Source of the DNA: Phoebastria nigripes
Taxonomy: Eukaryota > Chordata > Aves > Procellariiformes > Diomedeidae
Length of the DNA stretch: 64,000 nucleotides
Assembly (NCBI GenBank): GCA_035582835.1
Contig: JAYKAV010002796.1
Span: 177,078-241,077 of the forward strand
Reading direction: 5' to 3'
Part shown: piece by piece, positions 51,401 to 63,244 of the stretch
Position numbering within the stretch: the first letter of the stretch is position 1
How the letters are laid out: each line of letters opens with the position of its first letter
The notes under the pieces: generated by a model
What the model saw: only the letters and a program-made list of their open reading frames with translations
What the model was told of the DNA's origin: nothing
The model's database searches: none
Translations under genes and position numbers: made by a program

Positions 51401-53863
51401 CATAATTTCATCGATCCTACTATCATCAGTTCTTTTCCCTTTTCCTAACAGAGTTTCAGATTAAAGATGAAAAGCTATCTTGTTTTTTTGGCAGGGCTGT
51501 TCCTGTGTATTGAAAACAATTCTCTGTTTGAATAGTAATTCTGTTCAGGTCACTGGACTAGTATCTTCTTTAGGCAAATGATTCCTCCAAATTTCTTTGA
51601 GAGTATTATTGTTGTTGTTAAACTTACTGGTTATACATATATTTGCNTCAGCGAAATGTAGTGATTACAGCAAATACTCCAGAGGTGTCTCTGTAGGACT
51701 GGGGAGGTAGGGCTGAGAGGGGCAGATAGTGGAAATCATGCACAGTTTAAAATGAGAATTAAATGGCATTTGCTGTTGGGTATAAATTGTCCGTACTACC
51801 TTTTTCTCATTATCCCCTCCAAGATGTTTATTTATGTATGGCAATACATTACATTGCTCTACTCCTATCCACTCAGCTATCTGATGCAATTCTGCGGAGT
51901 GGGGAGATGACTTTGTGCCATCTATGCAGAGTCTTTTGTCTTGAGTCCTCTGGTTGCCAGTCTGGTCTGTGGCATAAGTTAGAGCAGCTTGAAGGCTGCC
52001 AACAACCACCAGGATATATCCTATTAATTGGGACCAGCTGGATACAAGTATGTATTGGCAAGTCTACAGCAGCTCTATGCAACCCATTACAGCAGCTCTT
52101 CACCACCCAACTATTCCTTTAGGGATCTTGAACCTTCCAGTAGTCATTTGCAAAGCTGAAGCCTTAGATCTGGCACCTAATATAGTAGTGGATTTTTTCT
52201 TTCTGTCTTTTTTTTTTCTTTTTTTTTTTTTTAAATATTTGTTTAATCCTAACTCCCCTGCTCCTCCCTGAGTCTGGGCAGTCACCACTCCCTACTTAGA
52301 CATAAATCTCTGTTTGAGGATCCAATTTAATACATATGCACCAGGTTTTTTTTTTTTTCAAAGCACTTAGAAAAATGTATGTGTCTATACTTATTAAGCA
52401 CTGTGGAGATTTTTTGCTTGATAAGTGTAACCTTTTTGGAAACTGGCCATTCTCAAGCTGTAAGCTGTGGGGCCTTTTAAAGACAGAGGTTCCGTGTTGA
52501 ACTGCTTTCTGTGCCTTTTTGCACGTGGACTCTCAATGCACCTTTCAAAATGTAATTTTAGGTAAGCTGCTGTTGTTTTGCGCTGTCAGTCTCTGTGCTC
52601 CGACATGACTGATGCTGCTGAGAAGCTGTAGACCAACACTACTACCACCTCAAGTATGTTGTCTAGTCTATGTTGGGGCTTCTCAGTGGGACTGCCAGAT
52701 TAACTAAATACTAATCTCGAGCTTCTTAACACTTAACAGTGAGAACAGTCAAAATTTCATTACTTTTAATTGTTTTGTAACAGGCTAATATAATTACACT
52801 GTTGGCATCATGTTTTGGAATTTCTTGACTTTTTTCTTTGCAAATCCAGTCCTAATAAGGTTTTTTTAATTTTGCTGACTGAATTTCCTGTGGAATTTCT
52901 TTTAAACTGCCGTGTGAGTTGCAGGGACCCTAAATAAACTGAGCAGCTGACTCCTTATTTTTGCCATTTCTACAACTAGTTTTTCCAGTGGTCCTTCTTG
53001 AACATAAAAAGCAATAAATACTTGAAGGAAGGTGTTAAAGAGAAGCTGCGCTGAGTGACTTCAACTCAGTGTACAAAAGGTTTCATAGGCTTGTTTCAAG
53101 CTTATAATTGAAATTTCCTATTCTAATAATGACTAGGCCAAATCTTGCTTTGCTTATGACATCTGACAAGATCACAGTCCGTGTGATTTCATTTGTTGTA
53201 TTCATGGCAGCCCTGGGGAGTGAAATAACTAGAGCAGGAGTGAAGCTGTGCTTTCCTGCTCAACGCAACAGAGCTCTATAGCAAGTTGGCCACTAGGAAA
53301 AACAGCAGAGATTTTAAATAGATAAATAGATTGTTTTGTCTCTGTGTGTATGTATTTATGTAGAATGCACAGTCACACGCAAGCATCAGCCTAACCCATT
53401 AGCCCGTGTATAATAAATGGGAGATAATCACCCATCCTGATACCGGGCAGGTCAAGCTGAACTGGAGTGTGGGAAACTGGAGTGCTTTGTAAAACCAGTC
53501 GTTACCAAGCGTCTCCTGTTAATCTTCAGCTTACTGCGCTTGAAATTTAGTCCTGCTGTTGTAAAGTTAGCACCTACCCAGAGAAAAGTTTCTATGCATT
53601 GTTCACCTTGAATGAAGTGTAAAAAGCACTTTAGGGGGCTAATCTTCCCTTCTTATCTGCAAATGTGAGAGAATGCATGTGAAAGAGAAAAGCAACAGCC
53701 TAAAGAGCTGCCAGTTGGCTCTGAAAAGTTGTTTGTAGAATTAACACAGAAATACTTGGAATAGAAGCATTAGGGGAACCTGTTCTCTGTTTAGGGTAGT
53801 GTACTGAATGCTTAAGTTTGAGATTGAAATCACAAACACTAATTTGAGAGTTCAGCGATAAGA

Positions 53864-53914
53864 TTTTTTTTGGTTGGTTGGTGGTGTGGTGTTTGTTTGT
53901 TTGTTTGTTTTTGT
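53864..53914 (+). repeat. G/T-rich simple repeat with (TTGG)n and (TTTG)n
   Basis: T8 is followed by TTGG units, then a GGTGTGGTG block, then four to five TTTG units. It is a low-complexity microsatellite. Confidence 0.9.
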
Positions 53915-56900
53915 GTTAGCTTGATTGGAGGATCATGATACCACCTCAGCATGTTATCATCCGTGTTATGTTCAAATCCGCGTAAGTTTTATAGGTCATC
54001 TAGGCATTTGATGCATCATGTGTTAAACACTGCAAACTTGAACAATGCAGATATATGAAGTCTCTAACAGAGACTAGTAACTTTCTGAAACAAAAATCAC
54101 AGAAATACTTTCTCAACGTTTTGGGGGGGGAAGACTTGACACATCTTGAAATGAGAAGTGGTAACATTATCTTATTTTTTCTACTGTTTCAAAGAAAGTT
54201 CTTTTATAGACTCTTGAGTGAAAAAAAACCCTTAAAAGTTTCCAAACAACAGGAAAGATCATTCTGGTCTGAGGTGAATGATGAGAAATTTCAGCCTCTA
54301 GATAACCTTTACTCTTGCATTCCCTTGTAATTATTTCAATAATGTTGTCTAAGGATGAATATAAAAAGAAATCATTGTTACCTCTTGTATTTTGCTCTAA
54401 TATTTCAATGGTTTAATGAAATTGTCACTTTAGAGGTGTGATCAAACTCATAAAGAGTAGCAAATGTTCCCTGCCTCTTGAATTTGATGTGAGATTTTCA
54501 CGAACAAGCAATGGCTTATTTTTCTTAAAGTCAATAGGTAGGATTACTAAAATAGAGAGAGGTACTCATTTTCTCCATTTTAGTAAGTGGTCCTCTCAAT
54601 GAAATGAAGAGATGACAATGATTTTTTTGCATACTTAGATTCTTAAATGTTGCGTTGAAAATTAAACAAATGAAGTATAAGGTTTGGTTTCCTGAGGAAT
54701 ACTTGCAGCTGTTGTGCTGACCAAAACAGCATTCTCAAGTTGTCATAAGAAAACGTCTAGCTTGTCTAAAAGCTGTAACGGGGCATAAGCACACATGGGA
54801 TGGGGGATAAGCCCCAGGGCTGCCAGAGTACAAACACCAAGCCGCCTGCAGCAGTGGAGGAGAAAGCTTTATGGGACAGGGAATGAGGAGCAGATCCTCT
54901 GGCTTTTGTAGTGCTCGGCACAGGACTGCATAAATGATAAGAAGGAGAGCAAAATACAGCAAAAATAACAGAAGGCCTTGAGTGTAATTTGTGTGAATGC
55001 AAAACACAGAAACCCCCTTTCTGCAAAAAAAGGAGCCCTACACCCAGCGCTTGTGAAGCAGCTTGTCCCCGATGTCCCCAGCAGGTCTGGACGGGAGATG
55101 AAGCAGGAGCTGGCCTGTGAGTTGCCCTTCTTCTCTTTTGCGGGAGCTAGGTCTCAATACCTTGAACTTGGGCAGGACTTAAGGATAAATGGAGCATGAC
55201 TGCTTGGATTTGGGGGATGCAGTCTGGAAGTGAACTGGCTGTATGCTACGTGTTTTACTGTGAGCAGCCCCCACCCAAGCTGTGGACAGGGTGCTGTCCT
55301 GGGATTGATCTTTAGGAGTAAGGATAGGAATTGCCCATCTTTAGGATTTGCTTTCCATGGAGCTAAAGTGGTCCCTCGTACCTCTGGGTGAGCAGCTGGG
55401 CTGTACCATGCACCAGTTCGCTAGAGCGGGACAAACTGTACCCCTCCTTCAAAACTAGAACACAAGAAATATCCTGGTGATAACAGCCAGGATTACCTTT
55501 CTGTGCACCAGCAGGGTCTTTACCGTCTGTGTACGGAGGTGGGGGTTGTGTGGCATGGGCTTTGTGAGGAGATCGTTTTTTTCCTTTGTTGGCCATAACA
55601 GATCTGGTTGGTAAAAACGTTTTTTGTGATTGTAAGGAGGTCTTGGTAAAAGGTCTAGTAGAAGGTAAACGCTCAGAAGTAGAAGGTGAAAGGCCCTGTC
55701 AGACTTTGCTCACCATCGAATCCCAGTACTCCCATGAGGCTTAAATCCAGTCTAATGGCTGATGCCAGTAACAAGCTACTTTGGAAAAAAATATTTTACT
55801 AAGAATTATCTTTCTGTTCTGTGGCTATTGCATCTGCAGGGAGAGTTAGGGAAATTGCAGGATTCCCATTAGAAATATTTTATAAAGGTAGGCTCCATGA
55901 GGCCACAGACTTCTTTTACTTCAATCCTAGCAAGACTTGCGTATCTCCAACTACTCCTTTTTTCCCCCATTTCCACATTTCTAAGGATGAAGACAGACTG
56001 CATAGTCTGACAGAAAACACTGTCGAGATTAGCGTGTTTCTAAATGCATCTCTGCATCTGTTGCAGTTTCTTGATTGATGCAATTACAGGCTTACCTACC
56101 TCTTGTTGTCCCTTACGCTGTTTTCAAGGGCATATCATCTTAGGTCTTGGGCCTCTGTCATTTTTTTTGCGGTGGAAGACAGCTGAGTCCCTGGGTTTTA
56201 GGTTGCAGTCTCTTTAACTTTTACTGTGATTATCACGGCAAGGCTTGAGCTCTCTTGGAGAGAGCGAGCAATGAGGAACCATTGGGTAGCCATCTTCTAC
56301 AAAGGAAGGACATTATTTAGGTCAGAAGCACTGGGAAGGGAACACATTACAAAATAATGAGCAGCTTTTAACTGTGCTGATTTTGCTGGGGTTCTCTTGA
56401 GTTTCACATTGGACTTGAAAGATCTTTATCTCAGGTTTGCTTGTTTAGTTATTATTCCCATACATGCATCTTTTTCCCCGCATATGACTGTTGTTTTGTA
56501 GTTTAAGGACATCTTCAAAGCTAGTCAGTGCTGCGTACCTCCAGGGACCAATCTTCAAAGGACTGGATAGCTGCATAAATGAGTGCTGAAAAGTTGTATT
56601 CATTACCCTGAAGGGTGCTAAAGGCCTTTCTAGTGGCAATTCCGCGTGGAATCGGCTCGTTGACCAAGCAATAGAAGGATTACATCACCTGTAGAGATGT
56701 GATCGTCTATGAATATGCCTGTGTGCTCTGCATACCTACGTCTGCTCTGTTAGCACTTAATTTGCCCCTGTAGAAGGAGACCAGAAGATGTCCATAGAGG
56801 ATGTTGAAGTTCTTGCACCCCAGCGTTGTTCTTTCCTACTGCTGTAACCACCATATCTGCTCTTCAAACTCTCACCTGGTACCGCCATCCATGTCTAGCT

Positions 56901-59570
56901 TAGGCTGTCTCAGCCCAAGGATCTTAAATGCCACATAATGTCATGTGTCATCCTGTGGTTATTTCTCAGTGTCTGTACTTTCCTTATGTTTGCTCTTGCC
57001 TGAATGTACATGGGTATTGTCTCCTATGTTTGCTCTGTTTTCCTTTTTCTCACATATCTTATAAAGCAATGATTAGTCTGTCTTCATTTATGAACTTCAG
57101 ACTTCTTTTCTCTTTTATTCAAATTATGTAGTTGTTCCTTTGTCAACTTTCCTGTGAGCTTCATATGGGCAAGAACTCGTTTTTTTTCTGTTTGTGCTTT
57201 TGTGTTAAGTGAAATGGCACATAGAAGGCATAATTTGGGTCTGAAAAGGACATTTTATTATTTAAGACAGGCATTTTTTACATGTACAAAGAGCAGCCTT
57301 GACTGTGATTTATATTTTCTAATTGACTTAAAATAGATGAGTAATTTTGAGCTGCATGAATTAATTTTACACTGTGAGCCTTTGGTTTTGTATTTTATTT
57401 TCCCCTGGTGCAATGTCTCTTTCCTGAATGAATCCAGACTGCTGGGAACAAGGAGCTAAGAGCCATGCTGCGTTCTTCCTGATACCTGGGTTGATTTTTT
57501 TTTCTTGCACATGGTCTTACTCGCATTTGCTTGTTGTTCTCCGACAGAACATGTTTTCAAAGATGGGCAACACAAGTTATATGTGTAGCACCACTGATAT
57601 TTCGGTTTGATGTTCCACCAATTTGCTTAGGTCACATTAGATCTCCTAGCGTTGTTCAGAAAGGATGTCGTCTGTAAGGAAAATTCTGAGTTTAATCAAA
57701 AAAATGCTGCAAGTTTAAGCACTGTTACAAAGCTGTGGTTGATTACTCACTTACTGAGTTGGAGAAAAATCCAAGGGAAGGGAGGTGCAAATAGCAGACT
57801 TGAAAACTTAGGAAAGTGTTGTTCCTTGTGTCTTGCCATTAAGGAACTTTTCTTGCATTTTGCTATGCTGTAAGTATTTGCTTTAAATTTAATGCAGTTC
57901 TCATGTGAGAAGAATAACATTTATAGTAGAAGCAAGCCAGTGCAGTGCCAGGAGTAGTCACAGAATGCTTTATACATACTAAAACTAATAACTGATTTTA
58001 ATACTAAAAATATATAGAATGTCAGCTACTCTGAAAGTGAAGATTGACACTCAGTTAACATACAGTACTATTTCCAAAGTCTATGTTTAAAACCTAGAGT
58101 GGCAAAATACACAGTTTTCCTAAATTTTTCATTCCCTGTTGAGCAAGCAAGAGATCCTAGGCAGCCTCTGCTGAGATGATCTTGTTAAAAAGAGTACTTC
58201 TAAGACTCTCCAACCTGTATGTGATCGGAGAAGTAGGAGAGTCGTCATGCAGGCTTTTCAGCATCCAACGTTATCTGCATGGGAGCACCCTGCCACTGAG
58301 CTGCTGGCTCTGGAGATTATTTGTGTCAGCGGCAAGTTACCCAGAAAAGCAGGAAAGACTTCTCGAACAGCATGGAGGAAAACAAAAGCTGGTCATAGTC
58401 CATTGTTGGGGCAATGAAGATGTATGTGAGTTTTATAAATAACATGGGTACCAACCTGGCATCTTAGCTGCCCACCTGAAATAGCACGTGCAGATCACAG
58501 AGCTGGGGAGGGGGATTTTCAGAAGATTTAGCATACGGACAAGCTGCTGCCAGGAATTTGGTATTAAAATTTGCCTTCAGCCTGCCTGGGTAGTACCTCC
58601 TGTGCTCACAAAACCAGGTAGTTAGGTGCCCAAGGTGAAAAACTAAATTTATCCAATAGTTGTATGACAGAGGTATAAAAAGCTTCTTTTATTGTACCTA
58701 AACATGATTCTAGTTTCACTTACAGTGGCATCATAACCAATTCACATAAATTTTTGGGAAATCCACTGCATATTACTGAATTCTGAGATAAATGATAGGC
58801 TATGCTATTTGGTTGTATTTTTATACCACAAAATGTGTATCACTTAAGTTCTGTATAAGTAGGGTTTACTTCTTAATGAAGCAGTTAAAATACTGCAGAC
58901 TCTTTTGTTGTGGAAGTAAAGGCCAGTCCAGTCATGCTTTATAGTAAGGGTACATTTATAAATTGTTTATAGAGGGCTAATAAATAATTAATGTCTGTTA
59001 TTAAATAGGTTACAGGCATGAAGAGTGTGTATTATATATGGCAGTAAGCACACCAGTAGAAGGTGTTAAAGACAGTGTTTTGTCTAACTGCTGCACTAAA
59101 ATCCATAACAAATGACCCTTTGTTAAAATGTATATTAAACATTTAATTTACTTAATACAGATTTATAAATACTTTAATACTAAATATAATCCCAGGACTT
59201 GACTCCAACCCTCTAGTAAAACCCGGCTGAGGAGGGAATGAAGTAGGGTTGGCTTTTTGAGGTGACAGTGAAATCCAGAGCTGTGAATGCCTGGTGCTGT
59301 GCTGACAAGCTGTCTTCTTGTAGCATGCTAATAAAAGGAAATTTTAAAAACTTAATTAATATGTTTTTCAAATACACATAGGACCAAGTCGAGCATCAGT
59401 AATTTGGAAGATAAAGTAGAGTATTATAACTTGAGTGCAAGATTTAGAGTCAAATCTCATTTTGAGTCAGGTTGAGAGTAAAAAATGGTATTCCTAACAA
59501 AAATTAATGTCTATATTTAAACAGGCAGTTATGTTTTGTTTATTTTTGGTTTTAATGCAACCAGCTGCTG

Positions 59571-59584
59571 ATGCAAATGCAAAT
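59571..59584 (+). promoter_or_regulatory. Two overlapping POU octamers (ATGCAAAT)
   Basis: ATGCAAAT occurs at 59571-59578 and again at 59577-59584, followed by TTGCATTTAATGCAG, which partly mirrors it. ATGCAAAT is the canonical Oct/POU factor site. This overlapping pair with an inverted partner is a candidate intronic enhancer core, by motif only. Confidence 0.35.
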
Positions 59585-60147
59585 CTTGCATTTAATGCAG
59601 ATTTGTGTATATGTGTGCTCTTGCTGTGAGATCTGTTTCTAATTTTTCCTTTCCTTTCAAGGAGGGAAACTTCTGCAGATACATTTCACATCATACTAAA
59701 TTAGTATGCCCGAGACATATGAAGCTTTTTCTTCTGGTCATGGGAGAGGTGGCTCTTTGTGGTGCCCCCTCCCAATCCTTTTTTCTTTAATGGTAACGAT
59801 GTTTTCATTCATTTCAGGCATAGTCTGTCCTTTTCTCTGTTTTAGTCTGTCCCTGCTAAGCATGAGACAGGTCTGATCCAGTGTGTGTATGGGATGAGGT
59901 TCCCAGCAGCTGTTCAGTGGAAGAGATTTGAGCACCTCTTCTCTGATATCTCCCCTCTTCTTAAGTTGACTTTTCTTGTTGTTGGAACGGCTCTGTGGAG
60001 AAACTTCATGTACGATGGAAGGGATGTACGAAGGTAGGACTCAACTCTGACTCATTGGCTCTGGTGTGGAGAAGCAGGATACTGAACAAGCTGTGTGTGA
60101 TGAAGGTAAGAGGGAAGATGGTGCAAATGTGTTCTTTGGAAACAGTT

Positions 60148-60350
60148 TATAAAATCATTGAAATGTTGGTTAGAGGGGGCCTCTGGAGGTCACGTAGTCC
60201 AGAAGTTTTGCTTGAAGTGGGTCCATCACGAACAGTAGATCAGGTCAGCCATGGCTTTATCTAGCTGGTCTTGAAAACCTCCAATGATGGAGGTTCCCCA
60301 ACCTCTACAGATAAACCATTTCCAGTGCTCTCTGTTTTGCCTAAGTGTAT
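60148..60350 (-). mobile_element. Diverged CR1 3'-end fragment in SSBP2 intron 1
   Basis: Diverged blocks occur in the proper CR1 order: a GTTGG block, GGCCTCTGGAGGTCA, AGTCCAGAAG, a TAGATCAGGT block, CTTGAAAACCTCCAATGATGGAG, CCCCAACCTCT, and TTCCAGTGCTCTCTGTTTTG. They match the reverse complement of the CR1 3' region. Many substitutions and the lost terminal repeats indicate an old copy. It lies in the intron opposite to the gene. Confidence 0.8.
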
Positions 60351-62397
60351 GTCGTACGACTGGAAGAAAACCAGGTGGCGTATGGCTAACTCACTCCAGA
60401 GATAAACTGGGCAGAGATTTTCAGAGTGGACTTTTGTGTTAGTCGTCTGTGTTCCATCTCAAGTATTGGCTTATACAGGACCCAGGATAACAAACTGAAA
60501 ATAAGGTGGACTGTTTTTGTATGTCAGGTGGAAGATCACTTCGTGCAGGGGCTGGTTTCTTTCATGTGTTGCTGAATCTCACTGAAATTTAAGGGTGGAA
60601 AAGAGGAAGTTTTGTTGTTAGCCACACTCTCATGTGACTTGTGGTAACTTCTATTCCAAACAATAAAGATTTGTACAAAGTCTGTTTTGCAACAGTGATT
60701 TGACTATCGTTCTACCACGAAAACATAGTGATTTGTAAGCCCACTGATTTAAACCATTTTTAGCGAGAACTGAAATGTATGTTTTTTTAATTTCAAGGGA
60801 ACAGTTAATATAGAAACAGGAGACTTCAGTAATGAATCACAAGTGTTGTCTTTCTTTTCACTTTAATTCTATTTGTTGCAAGTTTAATACAATTTTCTTC
60901 GCTCATAGTTTTTGCAGTTATTCAGAAACTTGAATTAACATTTATTTGGAAAAAGCATATACATGCTGAAAGAGTATACTTTGATGCATAATCTTAATCA
61001 TTTAAAAGTGTTGTGTAACAGAATCATAGTTTCATAATATTTTGATCATTATGCATTGTTAAACTGAAGTGGTTGTGTCTGAAAAATTCTGATGTGTTCA
61101 GCCTTTTCCATGTATAAAACGTGAAACAGGGAAGCATAAATCGATTTACTTATGTAAGCTGGTAAAAAGAAGTATGTAGTTTGGTAGAAAGAGTAAAAGA
61201 ATCTCGCTAGCTTTTTTTTATCAGCTGGTACTTGAAGCAACTTGTACGGTATCTTTGGAGGAGTCTTAAAGCTTCCCCCCCGACCTTTCCCACCCCTGGT
61301 AGTTCTAACATTTCATCACAACTTAGTAGAGATAATGCTAGTAGACTGAAGAAGACACAATCATAAAAAAAAGTAAGTCTTTTTTCCCTTGCTTCTGCAG
61401 GTGGGGGTCTTGTTTAGGATAAGGTTCAGCACGGCAGATCTCTTGCTCTCTGCTATTTGTAAGTCTCATATGCTGAGCAGACTACTGCTTCTTACATTGG
61501 AATCTGCTCTTAAGAGCTTCCAGAGTGATTCAAGATTAATTTCTTTTTTCCTGGTAACAAACCGAGAAAATGAAGAAAGGATGATGAAGGTAATAAATGA
61601 AGCATGGAATAGCAGCGTAACTATTGCAATGTGTGTGTGTGTAGCTTTGTGGCTTGAGATCAGATCTATTTAATACCGTATAAATAACTCAAGTCAATTT
61701 CAGACAGTGTGTAAACAGCCTCTTAAATACAAATATTTGCTGAATATTAATATTCATATTTAACTGAGAAATGAAAAACACATGAAAGTTATGTAAGTCT
61801 TTTTAATCAACTTTTCTGTGTTCTCAAGCAGTTTGATCAGAATTCTTTAAAATGTCACTGAGAAGAAATTAAAAATGCTGCTCAGGCAGTAGTTTGAACC
61901 TGAGCAATAGGCAAAGTAATGTTTATATTTAATAAAACATTTTTGAGTACATTTTGAAGGTTAATTTTTTTTTTTTTTGCACTATTATTACAGAGGATGT
62001 TTAGGTAAAATGCCTTATCACTGCTCGTATTTTGGAAAATGTTTTCTGAAACTCTCCTTAGCAAAACTACCTCCATGCCTAAAGTTGTTGCATAGAGCTT
62101 ACCAGTATTTTTAAATTGTAAACCTTTGAGTCCATTAAGACTCTTCACTATCTCTTTCCTTTTGGTCACAAGCTGACAGTTTTAAGTATTTCTTTGCTAT
62201 GCTTGGTACGCCACTGATGGTAATCCCCAAGGGTATTAGCGATTTGAATTGTGATGCCATAGCTGGGGTCAGGTGTGGACTCATTCAGCTTATTAATAGG
62301 TGTGCAGTGTTGGGGCGTATCAGTTNATTGAAGCATAAGCCTTGATGCTAACTTCTGGAAGCCTAAATTGTTTGGCTGCCAAGAACCCATGTGGTTT
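60351..62397. other. Intron 1 sequence, nothing recognised
   Basis: AT-rich intron. A 94-codon frame at 61389-61673 starts after a TTCTGCAG acceptor-like site, but its translation has no SSBP2 or other recognised similarity. Confidence 0.6.
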
Positions 62398-62518
62398 TGG
62401 TTTTTCCTTCTTTTTCCCTTCTTTCCCCTCTCCCTGCTTCTCTCTTCCCACCCCTTCTCTCCTCCCCCCTGCCCCCCCCCCCCCTTCTTTTTTTCCCCGC
62501 TCTTCTTTTTTCCTTCCA
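62398..62518 (+). repeat. Long polypyrimidine tract with a C13 run
   Basis: About 120 bases are almost entirely C and T on the plus strand, with a C13 run at 62472-62484. Long homopurine-homopyrimidine tracts can adopt triplex (H-DNA) structures, and on the RNA they bind PTB/PCBP-type proteins. Confidence 0.88.
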
Positions 62519-63190
62519 CCAACTCTTGGCATCTCAAAACCTGTCCATGGCCTGTTGAAGTCTCCCATTTGACTGTTTACTGTTCTGCTGCAGCAATTGC
62601 ATCTTGGCAATATGACTTTGACTTACATTCTGTATTTCCTGACTTGCCTGCCTATGAAGTATCAAGGAAATTAACTTAAAAACTGAATCCAGTATGGATT
62701 ATAGTATTCTAGTAATACCTACTTACAAAACTGAGAAAATAGACTTTTCTATTTTCCAGTGTAAGCCAAATGTAAGATTTTCTGAATTGAATATGTACTG
62801 TACAAAAACGCATTTGTAATTGATAAGAGCAAAACAGCCGGTCTGAATTGCATCCTGCACGTGACAGAATTGCAGTCTTTTTGATGCTTATGTCCTTTAA
62901 ATTTTGATTAAGAAATAAGAAGTGCTGAGCCAGAGATTGTACGAGAAGTGGTTTGCTTATTTTCCCTGTTTTAATTATGAAGAAATACAATACTATATCA
63001 ATTTTTCCACCAAACATCAGCCATCAACATGGAATCAAATACTTTTCATCCCTTTTGTCCAGTGTCTGGTTTATTCCTTTCAAAGACCAGCAAGTAGAAG
63101 CAATTTGGAGAGGTAGCATTAAAATTTTCTAGACTGCTAGTCAAACATTTGGTAGTATAGCTTCACAACAGCAAGATTTTATTGTTGCTG

Positions 63191-63244
63191 GGGTTTTTTT
63201 TTGGTTTTTTTTGGTTTTTTTTGGTTTTTTTTGNTTTTTTTTGG
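63191..63244 (+). repeat. 10-bp tandem repeat GGTTTTTTTT (about 5 copies)
   Basis: The unit GGTTTTTTTT repeats with an exact 10-bp period (one N at 63234). T tracts phased with the helical turn are known to give curved or stiff, nucleosome-disfavouring DNA. Confidence 0.92.

Noticed and set aside
53968..53985. GTTCAAATCC resembling a tRNA B box
   Set aside because: No matching A box at the proper distance and no cloverleaf arms in the flanking sequence.
61020..61045. AGAATCATAGTTTCATAAT resembling a CR1 terminal repeat
   Set aside because: The CR1 3' UTR block does not follow. A match of this length in AT-rich DNA is likely chance.
61389..61673. 94-codon frame after a TTCTGCAG acceptor-like site as a possible exon
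   Set aside because: The translation has no similarity to SSBP2 or any family I know. Open length alone is not evidence in this size range.
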